Shown here piece after piece: positions 15,533-23,795 of a DNA stretch of 51,295 bases. Origin of the DNA: Clostridium guangxiense (lineage in GTDB: Bacteria > Bacillota > Clostridia > Clostridiales > Clostridiaceae); contig NZ_JAJNKE010000031.1 of assembly GCF_021043395.1 (NCBI RefSeq), forward strand, positions 1 through 51,295, written 5' to 3'. The notes under the pieces were generated by a model. The model made no database searches. It was not told the origin of the DNA and saw only the letters and a program-made list of their open reading frames with translations. The translations under genes were made by a program, and so were the position numbers. How positions within the stretch are numbered: the stretch's first letter is position 1; every line of letters starts with the position of its first letter.

Positions 15533-16720
15533 ATGTCTAGGATTATAATTTTTACAGGCAAAGGTGGAGTTGGCAAGACAAGTACAGCAGCAGCACATGC
15601 AGTTAAAGCAGCAAAGGAAGGCATGAAAACTTTAATAGTAAGCACAGATATGGCTCACAACTTAAGTGATATATTTATGAAGGAATTAGAAAAAGAACCT
15701 AAAGAGGTAGAGAAAAATCTTTGGGCACTTGAAATAGATCCAAATTATGAATTGCAAAGATATTATGGTTCTATTTCAGAAGCTGTTAAGAAAATGATGA
15801 GTTTTAAAAACAGCAAGGATGAGGAGGCTTTCGATGATATAGTAGTATTCCCAGGAATGGAGGAACTATTTTCTCTTTTAAAAATCAAGGAAATATATGA
15901 TGAAAATATCTATGATCTTATTATAGTAGATTGCGCTCCAACAGGAGAAACACTTTCGCTTTTGAGACTTCCAGAAATTTTATCTTGGTACATGGAAAAG
16001 CTGTTTCCAATAGGCAGGGTTGCTGTGAAGGTTTTAAGACCTATCTCAAAGGCCGCATTTAAGCTTGAACTTCCAAATACTACTGCATTAAATGAGATAG
16101 AAAAGTTATACGTGAAATTGGGCGAGCTTGAAAAACTCCTTAAGGACAGAGAAGTATGCAGCCTTAGGCTCGTAACTATACCTGAAAAAATGGTTGTAGA
16201 TGAGACAAAAAGAAATTATATGTATTTAAATCTCTACAATTTTAATGTGGATGGGCTTTATATAAATAGAATTTTGCCACAAGATATCGATAATAACTTC
16301 TTTGACAAGTGGAAGGAAATACAAAAAGAGTATGTGCAAACCTTGGAAGATACCTTTTCAAATATGCCAATCTACAAAATAAGATGGTATCCAGTTGATA
16401 TAAATGGAGTTGAGTGTCTATACAAAATAGTGGAAGATTCACTTAAGGACAAAAATATATTTAAGGTTTTAAAAACAACTCAAAGTGAAGTTTTTGAAAA
16501 ACTAGATGATGGTTATGGACTAACTATAAAGGTTCCATTTACAGAAAAGCAGCAACTAAACCTTCATGAGGGGGATAACGAGCTAATAATCAAAATAGGA
16601 AACTTTAAGAGAAATATTCTAATGCCAGATGTTATGAGAAGATATTCTGTAAGTAAAGCAAAATTCGATAATGGAATTTTAACCATATACTTTAATGAGG
16701 AGAGTGAAGTAAGTGAATAA
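15533..16720 (+). CDS. ArsA/Get3-type P-loop ATPase, first of a pair
   Basis: This 395-residue protein has the deviant Walker A GKGGVGKT (9-16), a switch I-like STDMAHNLSD, and DCAPTGETLSLL, the counterpart of the ArsA/Get3 motif DTAPTGHT. A C-terminal domain of about 80 residues (ending GILTIYFNEE) resembles the Hsp20-like ArsA tail. ArsA drives arsenite efflux and Get3 delivers tail-anchored proteins, but bacterial relatives often have neither role proven. No arsB or arsR is nearby. The gene overlaps the 66-residue gene by 8 nt and shares its operon with a second ArsA. A heterodimer is plausible but is inference. Confidence 0.88.
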   Translation: MSRIIIFTGKGGVGKTSTAAAHAVKAAKEGMKTLIVSTDMAHNLSDIFMKELEKEPKEVEKNLWALEIDPNYELQRYYGSISEAVKKMMSFKNSKDEEAFDDIVVFPGMEELFSLLKIKEIYDENIYDLIIVDCAPTGETLSLLRLPEILSWYMEKLFPIGRVAVKVLRPISKAAFKLELPNTTALNEIEKLYVKLGELEKLLKDREVCSLRLVTIPEKMVVDETKRNYMYLNLYNFNVDGLYINRILPQDIDNNFFDKWKEIQKEYVQTLEDTFSNMPIYKIRWYPVDINGVECLYKIVEDSLKDKNIFKVLKTTQSEVFEKLDDGYGLTIKVPFTEKQQLNLHEGDNELIIKIGNFKRNILMPDVMRRYSVSKAKFDNGILTIYFNEESEVSE

Positions 16721-16913
16721 GGAATTTATAAAAAAGATCATAAAAGCTGAAGCTTTAAGGTATAGTGCAATTAAGGAAATATTGCCAGATGGATTAAAAA
16801 AGAAAATTGATGATTTCGAAAAGGATGCCTTAAATGTCTTAAAGGACATTGCTTTTGAGTCATTGGATAAAAGATCAGAGCCTAAGGAATGTAAGAAAGT
16901 TCACATAAATTAG
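16713..16913 (+). CDS. 66-residue helical protein between two ArsA-type genes
   Basis: This small protein is predicted to be almost wholly helical and highly charged (KEFIKKIIKAEALRYSAIKE, then KKKIDDFEKDALNVLKDIAF). GAGAGTGAAG precedes its ATG and it overlaps the upstream arsA gene by 8 nt, so translation is coupled. I recognise no family. Its place between two ATPases of one dimeric family suggests an adaptor or subunit of that complex. Confidence 0.75.
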   Translation: MNKEFIKKIIKAEALRYSAIKEILPDGLKKKIDDFEKDALNVLKDIAFESLDKRSEPKECKKVHIN

Positions 16914-16929
16914 AAAGGAAGAAATTAAG

Positions 16930-18090
16930 ATGAGAATTATATTGTATACGGGTAAGGGCGGCGTTGGGAAGACAAGTATATCTGCTGCTACAGCTTCGAA
17001 AATCGCAAAGGAAGGAAAGAAAGTTCTTATAATGAGTACAGATCAGGCCCACAGTCTTGGGGATTCCTTTAATGAGAAACTTTCAAATACCCCTCTTGAA
17101 ATAGAAGAAAATTTATTTGCTATGGAAATAGATACGGTTTTAGAAAATGAGGCTCAATGGGGAAATATAAAAGAGTATATGCAAAAGCTTATATTTACAA
17201 AAGCTGCTAAAAGCATAGAAAATGAGGAACTTCTTGTATTTCCAGGCTTTGATGAACTTCTTGCCTTACTTAAAATAAAGGAAATAAGTGATGAAGGAAA
17301 ATACGATGTTTTAATCGTAGATTGTGCGCCAACTGGTGAGACAATGTCCCTTTTAAAATTCCCAGAACTTTTTAAATGGTGGATGGAAAAGATATTTCCA
17401 ATAAAGAGAAGGATGGCAAAGGTAACAAAGCCAGTAGTGGAGAAAACTGTGAAAATTCCAATGCCAGATGACAAAACTTTCGATGAGCTTGACCACCTTT
17501 ATTTTAAAATTGATGATCTCCATAAGCTTATGTTAGATAAAACTAAGGTTAGCATAAGGATAGTAACCACTCCAGAAAAAATAGTTATAAAGGAAGCTAA
17601 AAAAAGCTTTTCTTACCTTCACTTATTTGATTTTAATGTTGATGCCGTTATAATAAATAAAGTGTTTTCGAAGGAGGGTGCCAGTGGATATTTCGAAAAG
17701 TGGCTTAATATCCAAAATGAAAGTATAGCCGACATATGTGAAAGCTTTAGTCCAATTCCTGTTTTTAAAGTGGAGCTTATGAATAGTGAGGTAAGAGAAT
17801 ATGAGAAACTTCTTTACCTTGGAAGTCGTATTTATAATGACTCGAATCCCAGTGATATATTATTTGAAGGAAAAATATTTGAAATAGAAAAATGTGATGA
17901 TGGTTATGATTTTTCCATAAGCATACCCTTTATTGACAAAAAAGACCTGGATTTATACCAGCGCGGCGATGAACTTAGTGTATCCATAAAAAATGAAAAG
18001 AGGAACTTTGTACTTCCTCAAAAACTTCATTCAAAAGAAATTGCAAGTGCGAGCTATAAGGATGGAAAGCTTATTATTCATTTCAAATAA
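16930..18090 (+). CDS. ArsA/Get3-type P-loop ATPase, second of a pair
   Basis: This 386-residue paralogue of the gene at 15533 has GKGGVGKTS (8-16), STDQAHSLGD, DCAPTGETMSLL and the same C-terminal beta-rich tail. Both copies keep their nucleotide-binding motifs, so neither is a dead partner. Helical segments near residues 125-165 (FKWWMEKIFPIKRRMAKV) are hydrophobic and basic, the region that in Get3 forms the client groove; this comparison is only by position. It ends the operon before a strong terminator. Confidence 0.88.
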   Translation: MRIILYTGKGGVGKTSISAATASKIAKEGKKVLIMSTDQAHSLGDSFNEKLSNTPLEIEENLFAMEIDTVLENEAQWGNIKEYMQKLIFTKAAKSIENEELLVFPGFDELLALLKIKEISDEGKYDVLIVDCAPTGETMSLLKFPELFKWWMEKIFPIKRRMAKVTKPVVEKTVKIPMPDDKTFDELDHLYFKIDDLHKLMLDKTKVSIRIVTTPEKIVIKEAKKSFSYLHLFDFNVDAVIINKVFSKEGASGYFEKWLNIQNESIADICESFSPIPVFKVELMNSEVREYEKLLYLGSRIYNDSNPSDILFEGKIFEIEKCDDGYDFSISIPFIDKKDLDLYQRGDELSVSIKNEKRNFVLPQKLHSKEIASASYKDGKLIIHFK

Positions 18091-18111
18091 AAAAATGATG
18101 ATTGGATAAGA

Positions 18112-18146
18112 AATCACCATACTGATAGTATATGGTGATTTTTTTA
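18112..18146 (+). terminator. Intrinsic terminator of the arsA operon
   Basis: AATCACCATA pairs with TATGGTGATT and is followed by TTTTT. Confidence 0.85.
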
Positions 18147-18179
18147 TGGTTTATAATTGATAGTAGTATAATAATAAAA

Positions 18180-18671
18180 TTATTGAATATTGTACATCCC
18201 GTTATTTTCCATATATTTAAATATGGCTTCTCCGTGTTTTTGTTCTTCTTTTTGTATATGATTTAGTACATCACGAGCGTTAGTGTCTCTAAATTCAAAA
18301 ATGCTGGTATCGTAAGCACCTGAAACATATTTTTCTGTCATTAATAAATCTGTACACATGTCGGTATCAGCCTTGCTAGAATTACGGTTTTGTGTATTGC
18401 TCATACTTATATTTGGGTTTTGAGTGCTTGCATTTTGACCTGAACTTTGATTTTGCTGCTGCTGATTGATTTGAGGAATCTTACCACTTAATAATTGATT
18501 GATGCTATCAAGATGGGTTTTTTCCTGTTGTCCATTCGCATTAAATATTTGTTTCAAGTTATTGTCTTTTGTTTGATTTGCATAATTAGTATATTTTTCT
18601 ATGCAAATTTGTTCATGCTTTTTTTGATCTTCTAGTAACATTCTTTCTTTTTGTGATAATGTTATTTCCAT
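18180..18671 (-). CDS. Spore coat protein, CotF family
   Basis: This 163-residue protein has a CotF-like pair of helical regions. The first (about 1-65) and the second (MTEKYVSGAYDTSIFEFRDT, then VLNHIQKEEQKHGEAIFKYM) flank a Gln/Asn/Ser-rich linker of about 40 residues. The helices resemble ferritin-like coat proteins found in spore-forming clostridia. It is a single gene with AGGTG upstream of its ATG and is convergent with the arsA operon. It supports a spore-forming host. Confidence 0.87.
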   Translation of the reverse strand: MEITLSQKERMLLEDQKKHEQICIEKYTNYANQTKDNNLKQIFNANGQQEKTHLDSINQLLSGKIPQINQQQQNQSSGQNASTQNPNISMSNTQNRNSSKADTDMCTDLLMTEKYVSGAYDTSIFEFRDTNARDVLNHIQKEEQKHGEAIFKYMENNGMYNIQ

Positions 18672-18797
18672 AGTATTACACCTCCAATGTTATTTTGTGT
18701 AAGATTTCTTGTTTTATTCTATGTTAATGTCAGTATTCATGGTTTTTATTGAAGTTTTAAACAATAAGAATGTCATATGTAAGGCTTATTATTCTTT

Positions 18798-18891
18798 GTC
18801 TTTAGAGTACCTATAAGTGATTAAAACCAAAATACTTTTTAGCCTTCTTCTCCTCACATAAGTTTTTTAGAGAAGCTATGAGGATTAAGGC
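18798..18891 (+). CRISPR. Relic CRISPR array: two degenerate repeats and one spacer-length gap
   Basis: 18798-18827 matches the array 1 repeat at 26 of 30 positions. 18862-18891 is a more decayed copy (TTTTTTAGAG, then CTATGAGGA). Their starts are 64 nt apart and the gap is 34 nt, the normal repeat-spacer period of the intact arrays. They lie 105 nt before the first Rpn gene, as the last repeat of array 2 lies before the second. No leader is visible upstream. Confidence 0.65.
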
Positions 18892-18996
18892 ATTATATAT
18901 GTGAAAATTTATATCTTTAAAATAAATTTAATATACAAAATCCATTGATCTGTGTTAATATGATATAAAAATAAAAAAGGTTGGAGAGTGAAGAGT

Positions 18997-19851
18997 ATGT
19001 GCAGGCTAAACCCAAAGGTTGACTTTGCATTTAAAAAGCTTTTTGGCAGCGAGGAAAATAAAGACATATTAATAGCATTTATAAATTCAATAATAGATGA
19101 AAATGAGCAAATTAAAGATATAGAACTAAAAAATCCATACAATATAGCAGACTATAGAAAAGGCAAAATGACAATACTTGATATAAAAGCAGTGGATGAT
19201 AAAGATGTATGGTATGACATAGAAATGCAGATATCACAGCAGGATTTCTTTGATAAGAGAGCACTTTATTATTGGTCAAAGGTATATTCAAGCCAAATAG
19301 AAAGTGGAGAAGATTATGAGAAACTAAGGAAAACTATATCCATAAATATATTGGATTTTAATTATTTAAAGGAAGAAGATTTTCACAGTGAATTTAAAAT
19401 ATATAACACAAAAACTATGAAAGAATTTTCAAATATGTTTGAAATGCATTTTATAGAATTAAATAAATTTAATAAGGATTATAAAGAATTAAAAACAGGT
19501 TTAGATAGGTGGATAGCATTTTTAAGCAGAGCATATGAACTTGATAAAGACAATATTCCAGAAGAGCTGGCAGAGGATAAAGATGTAAAAAAAGCTATAG
19601 AAAAGCTTGATATAATGTACTTGAGCAAAGAAGAAAGAGAAATATATGAGAATGATTTAAAGGCGCTCATGGATTATAGAGCACAAATAAAAGCAGCAGA
19701 AAGAAGTGGAAGAATAGAAGGAATAAAAGAAGGGGATTTGCAAGCGAGAATAAGTATAGCAAGAAATTTTTTAGATGTATTAGATGATGAAACTATAGCA
19801 ATAAAGGTAGGACTTTCTATTGATGAAATAAAGGGATTAAGAAATAAGTAA
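18997..19851 (+). CDS. Rpn/YhgA-like PD-(D/E)xK nuclease, full length
   Basis: This protein of about 284 residues belongs to the Rpn (recombination-promoting nuclease, formerly transposase_31) family. The N-terminal NPKVDFAFKKLFGSEENKDI is the family signature; the catalytic core has D62 (TILDIKA) and E76-x-Q78 (YDIEMQ), and the C-terminus has the usual helical RIEGIKEGD tail. I start at ATG 18997; GTG 18988 is too close to the GGAG site. Rpn proteins cut DNA and, in some cases, act in phage defence. It lies between the relic array and array 1, and a deleted copy lies at 23090. Confidence 0.88.
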   Translation: MCRLNPKVDFAFKKLFGSEENKDILIAFINSIIDENEQIKDIELKNPYNIADYRKGKMTILDIKAVDDKDVWYDIEMQISQQDFFDKRALYYWSKVYSSQIESGEDYEKLRKTISINILDFNYLKEEDFHSEFKIYNTKTMKEFSNMFEMHFIELNKFNKDYKELKTGLDRWIAFLSRAYELDKDNIPEELAEDKDVKKAIEKLDIMYLSKEEREIYENDLKALMDYRAQIKAAERSGRIEGIKEGDLQARISIARNFLDVLDDETIAIKVGLSIDEIKGLRNK

Positions 19852-19938
19852 AAAATGTAGTTAGATTGATAAAATGAGTAAGAACATTAATAAAAAACTT
19901 TAACAGAACTATACTATATGAAAGTTAACTAAAAATTG

Positions 19939-20090
19939 TCGTCGACCCCTAATGGAGTAAAAAACCTAGGGGGTCGACGATTTTTAAGTTTATAGGAAAA
20001 TAGCAGGCCGAGATTGGTTTTTAGTATTTTTACGAAAGTTTCATTAAAAGTTGCTTTTTTGAGAAAGCTGATGTATCCTATATTCGGTGG
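19939..20090 (+). promoter_or_regulatory. CRISPR leader 1
   Basis: This 152-nt leader opens with a hairpin (TCGTCGACCCC pairing with GGGGTCGACGA, then TTTTT) and ends with AAAGCTGATGTATCCTATATTC-type sequence just before the first repeat. Near the end, TTGCTT and TATCCT stand 17 nt apart and may be the array promoter. Its 3' end differs from those of leaders 2 and 3 but matches a sequence before trpS (39205-39240). Confidence 0.8.
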
Positions 20091-21055
20091 GTTTTTAGAG
20101 TACCTATAAGGAATTGAAACATAACTGGAAAATATGCAACAAATGAAGAGCGTAAAGGTTTTTAGAGTACCTATAAGGAATTGAAACTGTAACAGCAACA
20201 ACTTAAACTTGCAAGATGAAAACAGTTTTTAGAGTACCTATAAGGAATTGAAACATTGAATTTGATGGATAGCATTCATCTTCCGTAAACGTTTTTAGAG
20301 TACCTATAAGGAATTGAAACACATTCAAATCTGATATAAATAACTTGGCTTCATCTTGTTTTTAGAGTACCTATAAGGAATTGAAACTCAGCTTTCTTGG
20401 TTTAATACTTTTGGTTCTGATAGTTTTTAGAGTACCTATAAGGAATTGAAACCAATTTGATGTAGTATCAGCAACCTGTCCAATAGACTGTTTTTAGAGT
20501 ACCTATAAGGAATTGAAACGAAGCATATGCCAATCGCTAATATGCCCATCTTCTTGCGTTTTTAGAGTACCTATAAGGAATTGAAACTTGTTACTGCTCC
20601 CCTGTTTGCCATAGTTCCAGATATGGTTTTTAGAGTACCTATAAGGAATTGAAACCTATAATAATTGACGGAGTAAAAGTTAACCCTGATACGTTTTTAG
20701 AGTACCTATAAGGAATTGAAACTCTAATGTGGAATGTATTATGTTTGTTGCTAAAAAAGTTTTTAGAGTACCTATAAGGAATTGAAACTTAGAAAAAAGT
20801 TCTTCTGCTTCCTGAACTATAAGCGTTTTTAGAGTACCTATAAGGAATTGAAACTCTTTTTCTAGTTCCTTTTTATAAAATGTAATTAATTGTTTTTAGA
20901 GTACCTATAAGGAATTGAAACACCTTAGCCGCACTATTTAAATTTGTATTAAAAGGTAGTTTTTAGAGTACCTATAAGGAATTGAAACATGATTCTTGAA
21001 CTATGGTATCACAAATCTTAATTAAGTTTTTAGAGTACATATAAGAAATTTAAAG
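20091..21055 (+). CRISPR. CRISPR array 1, 15 repeats and 14 spacers
   Basis: The 30-nt repeats begin GTTTTTAGAG, have CTATAAGG in the middle and end ATTGAAAC; spacers are 35-38 nt. Repeats start at 20091, 20158, 20225, 20291, 20358, 20423, 20490, 20558, 20626, 20693, 20759, 20825, 20892, 20959 and 21026. The last is degenerate, marking the leader-distal end and + strand transcription. The terminal ATTGAAAC is the 8-nt handle expected on mature crRNA after Cas6 cleavage. Confidence 0.98.
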
Positions 21056-21238
21056 GAAGCAATCGAGATTTCAAACTCGTATAAAAACGCAGGGGTTATT
21101 AGAGAAGATTTTAATGATAAAAAATTAAAAATTAGTTTTAGGTATAGAAAGAATTATAAATAGCAATAGATTTATGAGTAAAATATTAGTACAAGCCTAA
21201 AATTAATATTTTTATATTATTTAGAAAGTTGGCGTAAA

Positions 21239-21991
21239 ATGAGACTAACAATAAACTTTGAATTTAACAATCCTTTAAGATTACCGCAGCAGTACAATCA
21301 TATTGTTCAAGCAGTTATTCTAAATTGGCTAAGTGATGAAAATTATCAGAAATTTATACACGATTTTGGCTATAAAGCAGGAAACCGAACCTATAAACTT
21401 TACACTTTTTCAAGGCTTCAAGGTAAATTTTCTATAGATAGAAATGAAAAGACAATAACATATGAAGATAAAGTAAAACTTGAAGTTGCAGCTCAGGATG
21501 ATAAATTTCTTTCATATTTGGCTAATGGAATTATTATGAGTGATGAAGTAAGGCTTGGAAATAATATTGTTCACATAAAGGATATAAAATGTGAAAAAAA
21601 TGTTCTTGAGCCTGGTGTTAAAGTTTATACAAAATCACCTATTGTAATATATAGTACCTTTGAAAATGAGGATAAAAAGAAAACTTATTATTACAGTCCA
21701 TTTGAGAATGAATTTACGGAGCTTGTAAGAAAAAATCTGATAAAGAAGTATGAAGCTGCTTTTGGTAAAATGCCAGTAGATGATAGTTTTGAAATAAAGG
21801 CATTAAAAAACTCTAAACTAAAGGAAAAAATAATTGTTTATAAAAGTACAGTTATAAAGGGCTGGAATGGTGAATTTATTTTAACTGGTTCAGAAGAACT
21901 TATAAATATAGGTTATAATTCTGGCTTTGGATCTAAAAACTCTCAAGGCTTTGGTTGTGTAGAAAAATGCTTTGAACGTAATATATATTAA
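21239..21991 (+). CDS. cas6: Cas6 pre-crRNA endoribonuclease
   Basis: This 250-residue RAMP protein cuts CRISPR repeat RNA to give crRNAs with an 8-nt 5' handle. The N-terminal LRLPQQYNHIVQAVILNWL is typical of Cas6, and the C-terminus has the glycine-rich loop NSGFGSKNSQGFGCVE. It lies alone between arrays 1 and 2 and should serve all three arrays, whose repeats are nearly the same. A weak GAAAGTTGG site precedes the ATG. The 21056-21238 gap is AT-rich and holds a start-less open stretch but no clear gene. Confidence 0.93.
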   Translation: MRLTINFEFNNPLRLPQQYNHIVQAVILNWLSDENYQKFIHDFGYKAGNRTYKLYTFSRLQGKFSIDRNEKTITYEDKVKLEVAAQDDKFLSYLANGIIMSDEVRLGNNIVHIKDIKCEKNVLEPGVKVYTKSPIVIYSTFENEDKKKTYYYSPFENEFTELVRKNLIKKYEAAFGKMPVDDSFEIKALKNSKLKEKIIVYKSTVIKGWNGEFILTGSEELINIGYNSGFGSKNSQGFGCVEKCFERNIY

Positions 21992-22025
21992 GAAATATAA
22001 AACTCCATTAAGCTTGTTAAATTTA

Positions 22026-22177
22026 TCGTCGACCTCCAATAGTGTAAAAAACCTGATGGGTCGACGATTTTTAAGTTTATAAGAAAATAGCGGGGTGAGA
22101 TTGATTTTTTATATTTTTTTATAAATTTTCTTAAACATTGATTTTTCAAGAAAGCTGATGTATGCTGTACTTGATGG
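22026..22177 (+). promoter_or_regulatory. CRISPR leader 2
   Basis: This 152-nt leader opens with a TCGTCGACC/GGGTCGACGA hairpin and a T run and ends AGCTGATGTATGCTGTACTT. It is almost identical to leader 3 over its last 80 nt. TTGATT and TATGCT stand 17 nt apart and could be the array promoter. Confidence 0.8.
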
Positions 22178-22984
22178 GTTTTTAGAGTACCTATGAGGAA
22201 TTGAAACTTTGATAAGGCAAGTGCTGGACAACAAACTATGGCGTTTTTAGAGTACCTATGAGGAATTGAAACTTGATTGTGAAGGAATAAAGTACAATTC
22301 AAAACTATGTTTTTAGAGTACCTATGAGGAATTGAAACTAAGTGTATCTATAAGTTTTTAGGTCTGCTTTTAATTTTGTTTTTAGAGTACCTATGAGGAA
22401 TTGAAACGTTTGTTTCGTGGAAAGGGGAAAGAAATTTAATAATTGTTTTTAGAGTACCTATGAGGAATTGAAACACTTCTATAATTTCCCAAGCTTGTTC
22501 TTGATATTTTTGTTTTTAGAGTACCTATGAGGAATTGAAACTCCTAAGAAATCATCTTCTGCTGAACCTACAGCGTCAAGTTTTTAGAGTACCTATGAGG
22601 AATTGAAACTACTTTGAATTTGTTCGTTTGTTTTTATGTGGCCCACGTTTTTAGAGTACCTATGAGGAATTGAAACATGTATATCCTTCTAATGCACTTT
22701 TTACAGCACTTACGTTTTTAGAGTACCTATGAGGAATTGAAACTTATAAGCATCTTTTGCTTCATTAGTAGATGGAAATTGTTTTTAGAGTACCTATGAG
22801 GAATTGAAACCAGTTTACAAGGATTATAGGAAAGTGTCAAGATTTAAGTTTTTAGAGTACCTATAAGGAATTGAAACAGACTTTGAATGAAAAAAGAGAT
22901 GACAATAGGGTTAAGAAGGATAATGGGTCAGAGACCCAAACCCCGAGTAGTATTGTTTTTAGAACACCTATAAGGAATAAAATC
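22178..22984 (+). CRISPR. CRISPR array 2, 12 repeats and 11 spacers
   Basis: Repeats start at 22178, 22243, 22309, 22378, 22445, 22512, 22580, 22647, 22714, 22781, 22848 and 22955. The first ten carry CTATGAGG in the middle. The eleventh has the array 1 form CTATAAGG, and the last is degenerate. The final spacer (22878-22954) is 77 nt, about twice the normal length. The older, distal repeats thus preserve the array 1 type. Confidence 0.97.
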
Positions 22985-23089
22985 ATCGTCAATATTAAAA
23001 TTCACATCTTTTAAAACATTCAATATACAAAATCCATAAATTTGTGTTAATATAATATAAAAATAAAAAAAGGTTGGAGAGTGAAGAGT

Positions 23090-23422
23090 ATGTGCAGGCT
23101 AAACCCGAAGGTTGACTTTGCATTTAAAAAGCTTTTTGGAAGTGAAGAAAATAAAGACATATTAATAGCATTTATAAATTCAATAGTAGACAAAAATGAG
23201 CAAATAAAGGATATAAAATTGAAGAATTCATACAACATAGCGGATTATAGAAGAGGTAAGATGACAGTTCTAGACATAAAAGCAGCAGAAAGAAATGGAA
23301 GAATAGAAGGAATAAAAGAAGGAGAGCAGCAAAAAGAAATTTTAATTGTAAAAAAATTATTATTAATGGGAATGGATACTGACTGTATGTCTGAAGCATC
23401 TGGATTATATGAGAAAAATTGA
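23090..23422 (+). pseudogene. Rpn-family nuclease with a large in-frame internal deletion
   Basis: This 110-residue copy matches the gene at 18997 at its start (NPKVDFAFKKLFGSEENKDI), including about 70 nt of upstream DNA, up to LDIKA, then jumps to AERNGRIEGIKEG. The 168 missing codons lie between two copies of ATAAAAGCAG (19183 and 19687 in the intact gene), and one copy remains at the joint. The deletion removes the E-x-Q half of the active site, so it cannot be an active nuclease. The C-terminus (VKKLLLMGMDTDCMSEASGL) is a normal Rpn tail. Confidence 0.8.
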
Positions 23423-23481
23423 ATAGATGAGAATAAAAATGAATTAGTCGTTAAATTTTTTATTCACCGTAAGTGGATAAA

Positions 23482-23545
23482 AAACTCTGCTAATCTTTAG
23501 TAATATGAAAATATTATTTTAGATTAGTGGAGTTTGTTTTTTGTG
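23482..23545 (+). terminator. Terminator after the deleted rpn copy
   Basis: AAACTCTGCTAATCT pairs with AGATTAGTGGAGTTT around an AT-rich loop and is followed by GTTTTTTG. The rest of the gap to 23795 is AT-rich and presumably holds the cmr promoter; I could not place it firmly. Confidence 0.7.
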
Positions 23546-23795
23546 TGAAATAATATAACATGATTAAGTATTATGTCGAATTTGTATGTTATAAATTATC
23601 TTAGTTTTAAAAATTTTGGTAGTAATATAAATAATTTTCAATAATTTGAATTAAATTGGAGGAATATTTAGGAAAGTGTAGAAAAATATAAGTAATGTTG
23701 ATATGAATGTGCAAGAAGTTGGAACGGTGAGAAAAGTTTAATTGTGGAAGATGGATTTTTCAACGCCAGACAAATAAAAAGGTGGGATCAAGTAA

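Noticed and set aside
15533-18090. Arsenic resistance operon
   Set aside because: Only the ATPases resemble ArsA. No arsB, arsR, arsC or arsD is near, so a role in arsenite efflux is not supported.
19929-20201. Minus-strand ORF of 90 codons over leader 1 and the first repeats
   Set aside because: It reads through CRISPR repeats and spacers and is an artefact of the array. The ORF at 21988-22302 is the same kind of artefact over array 2.
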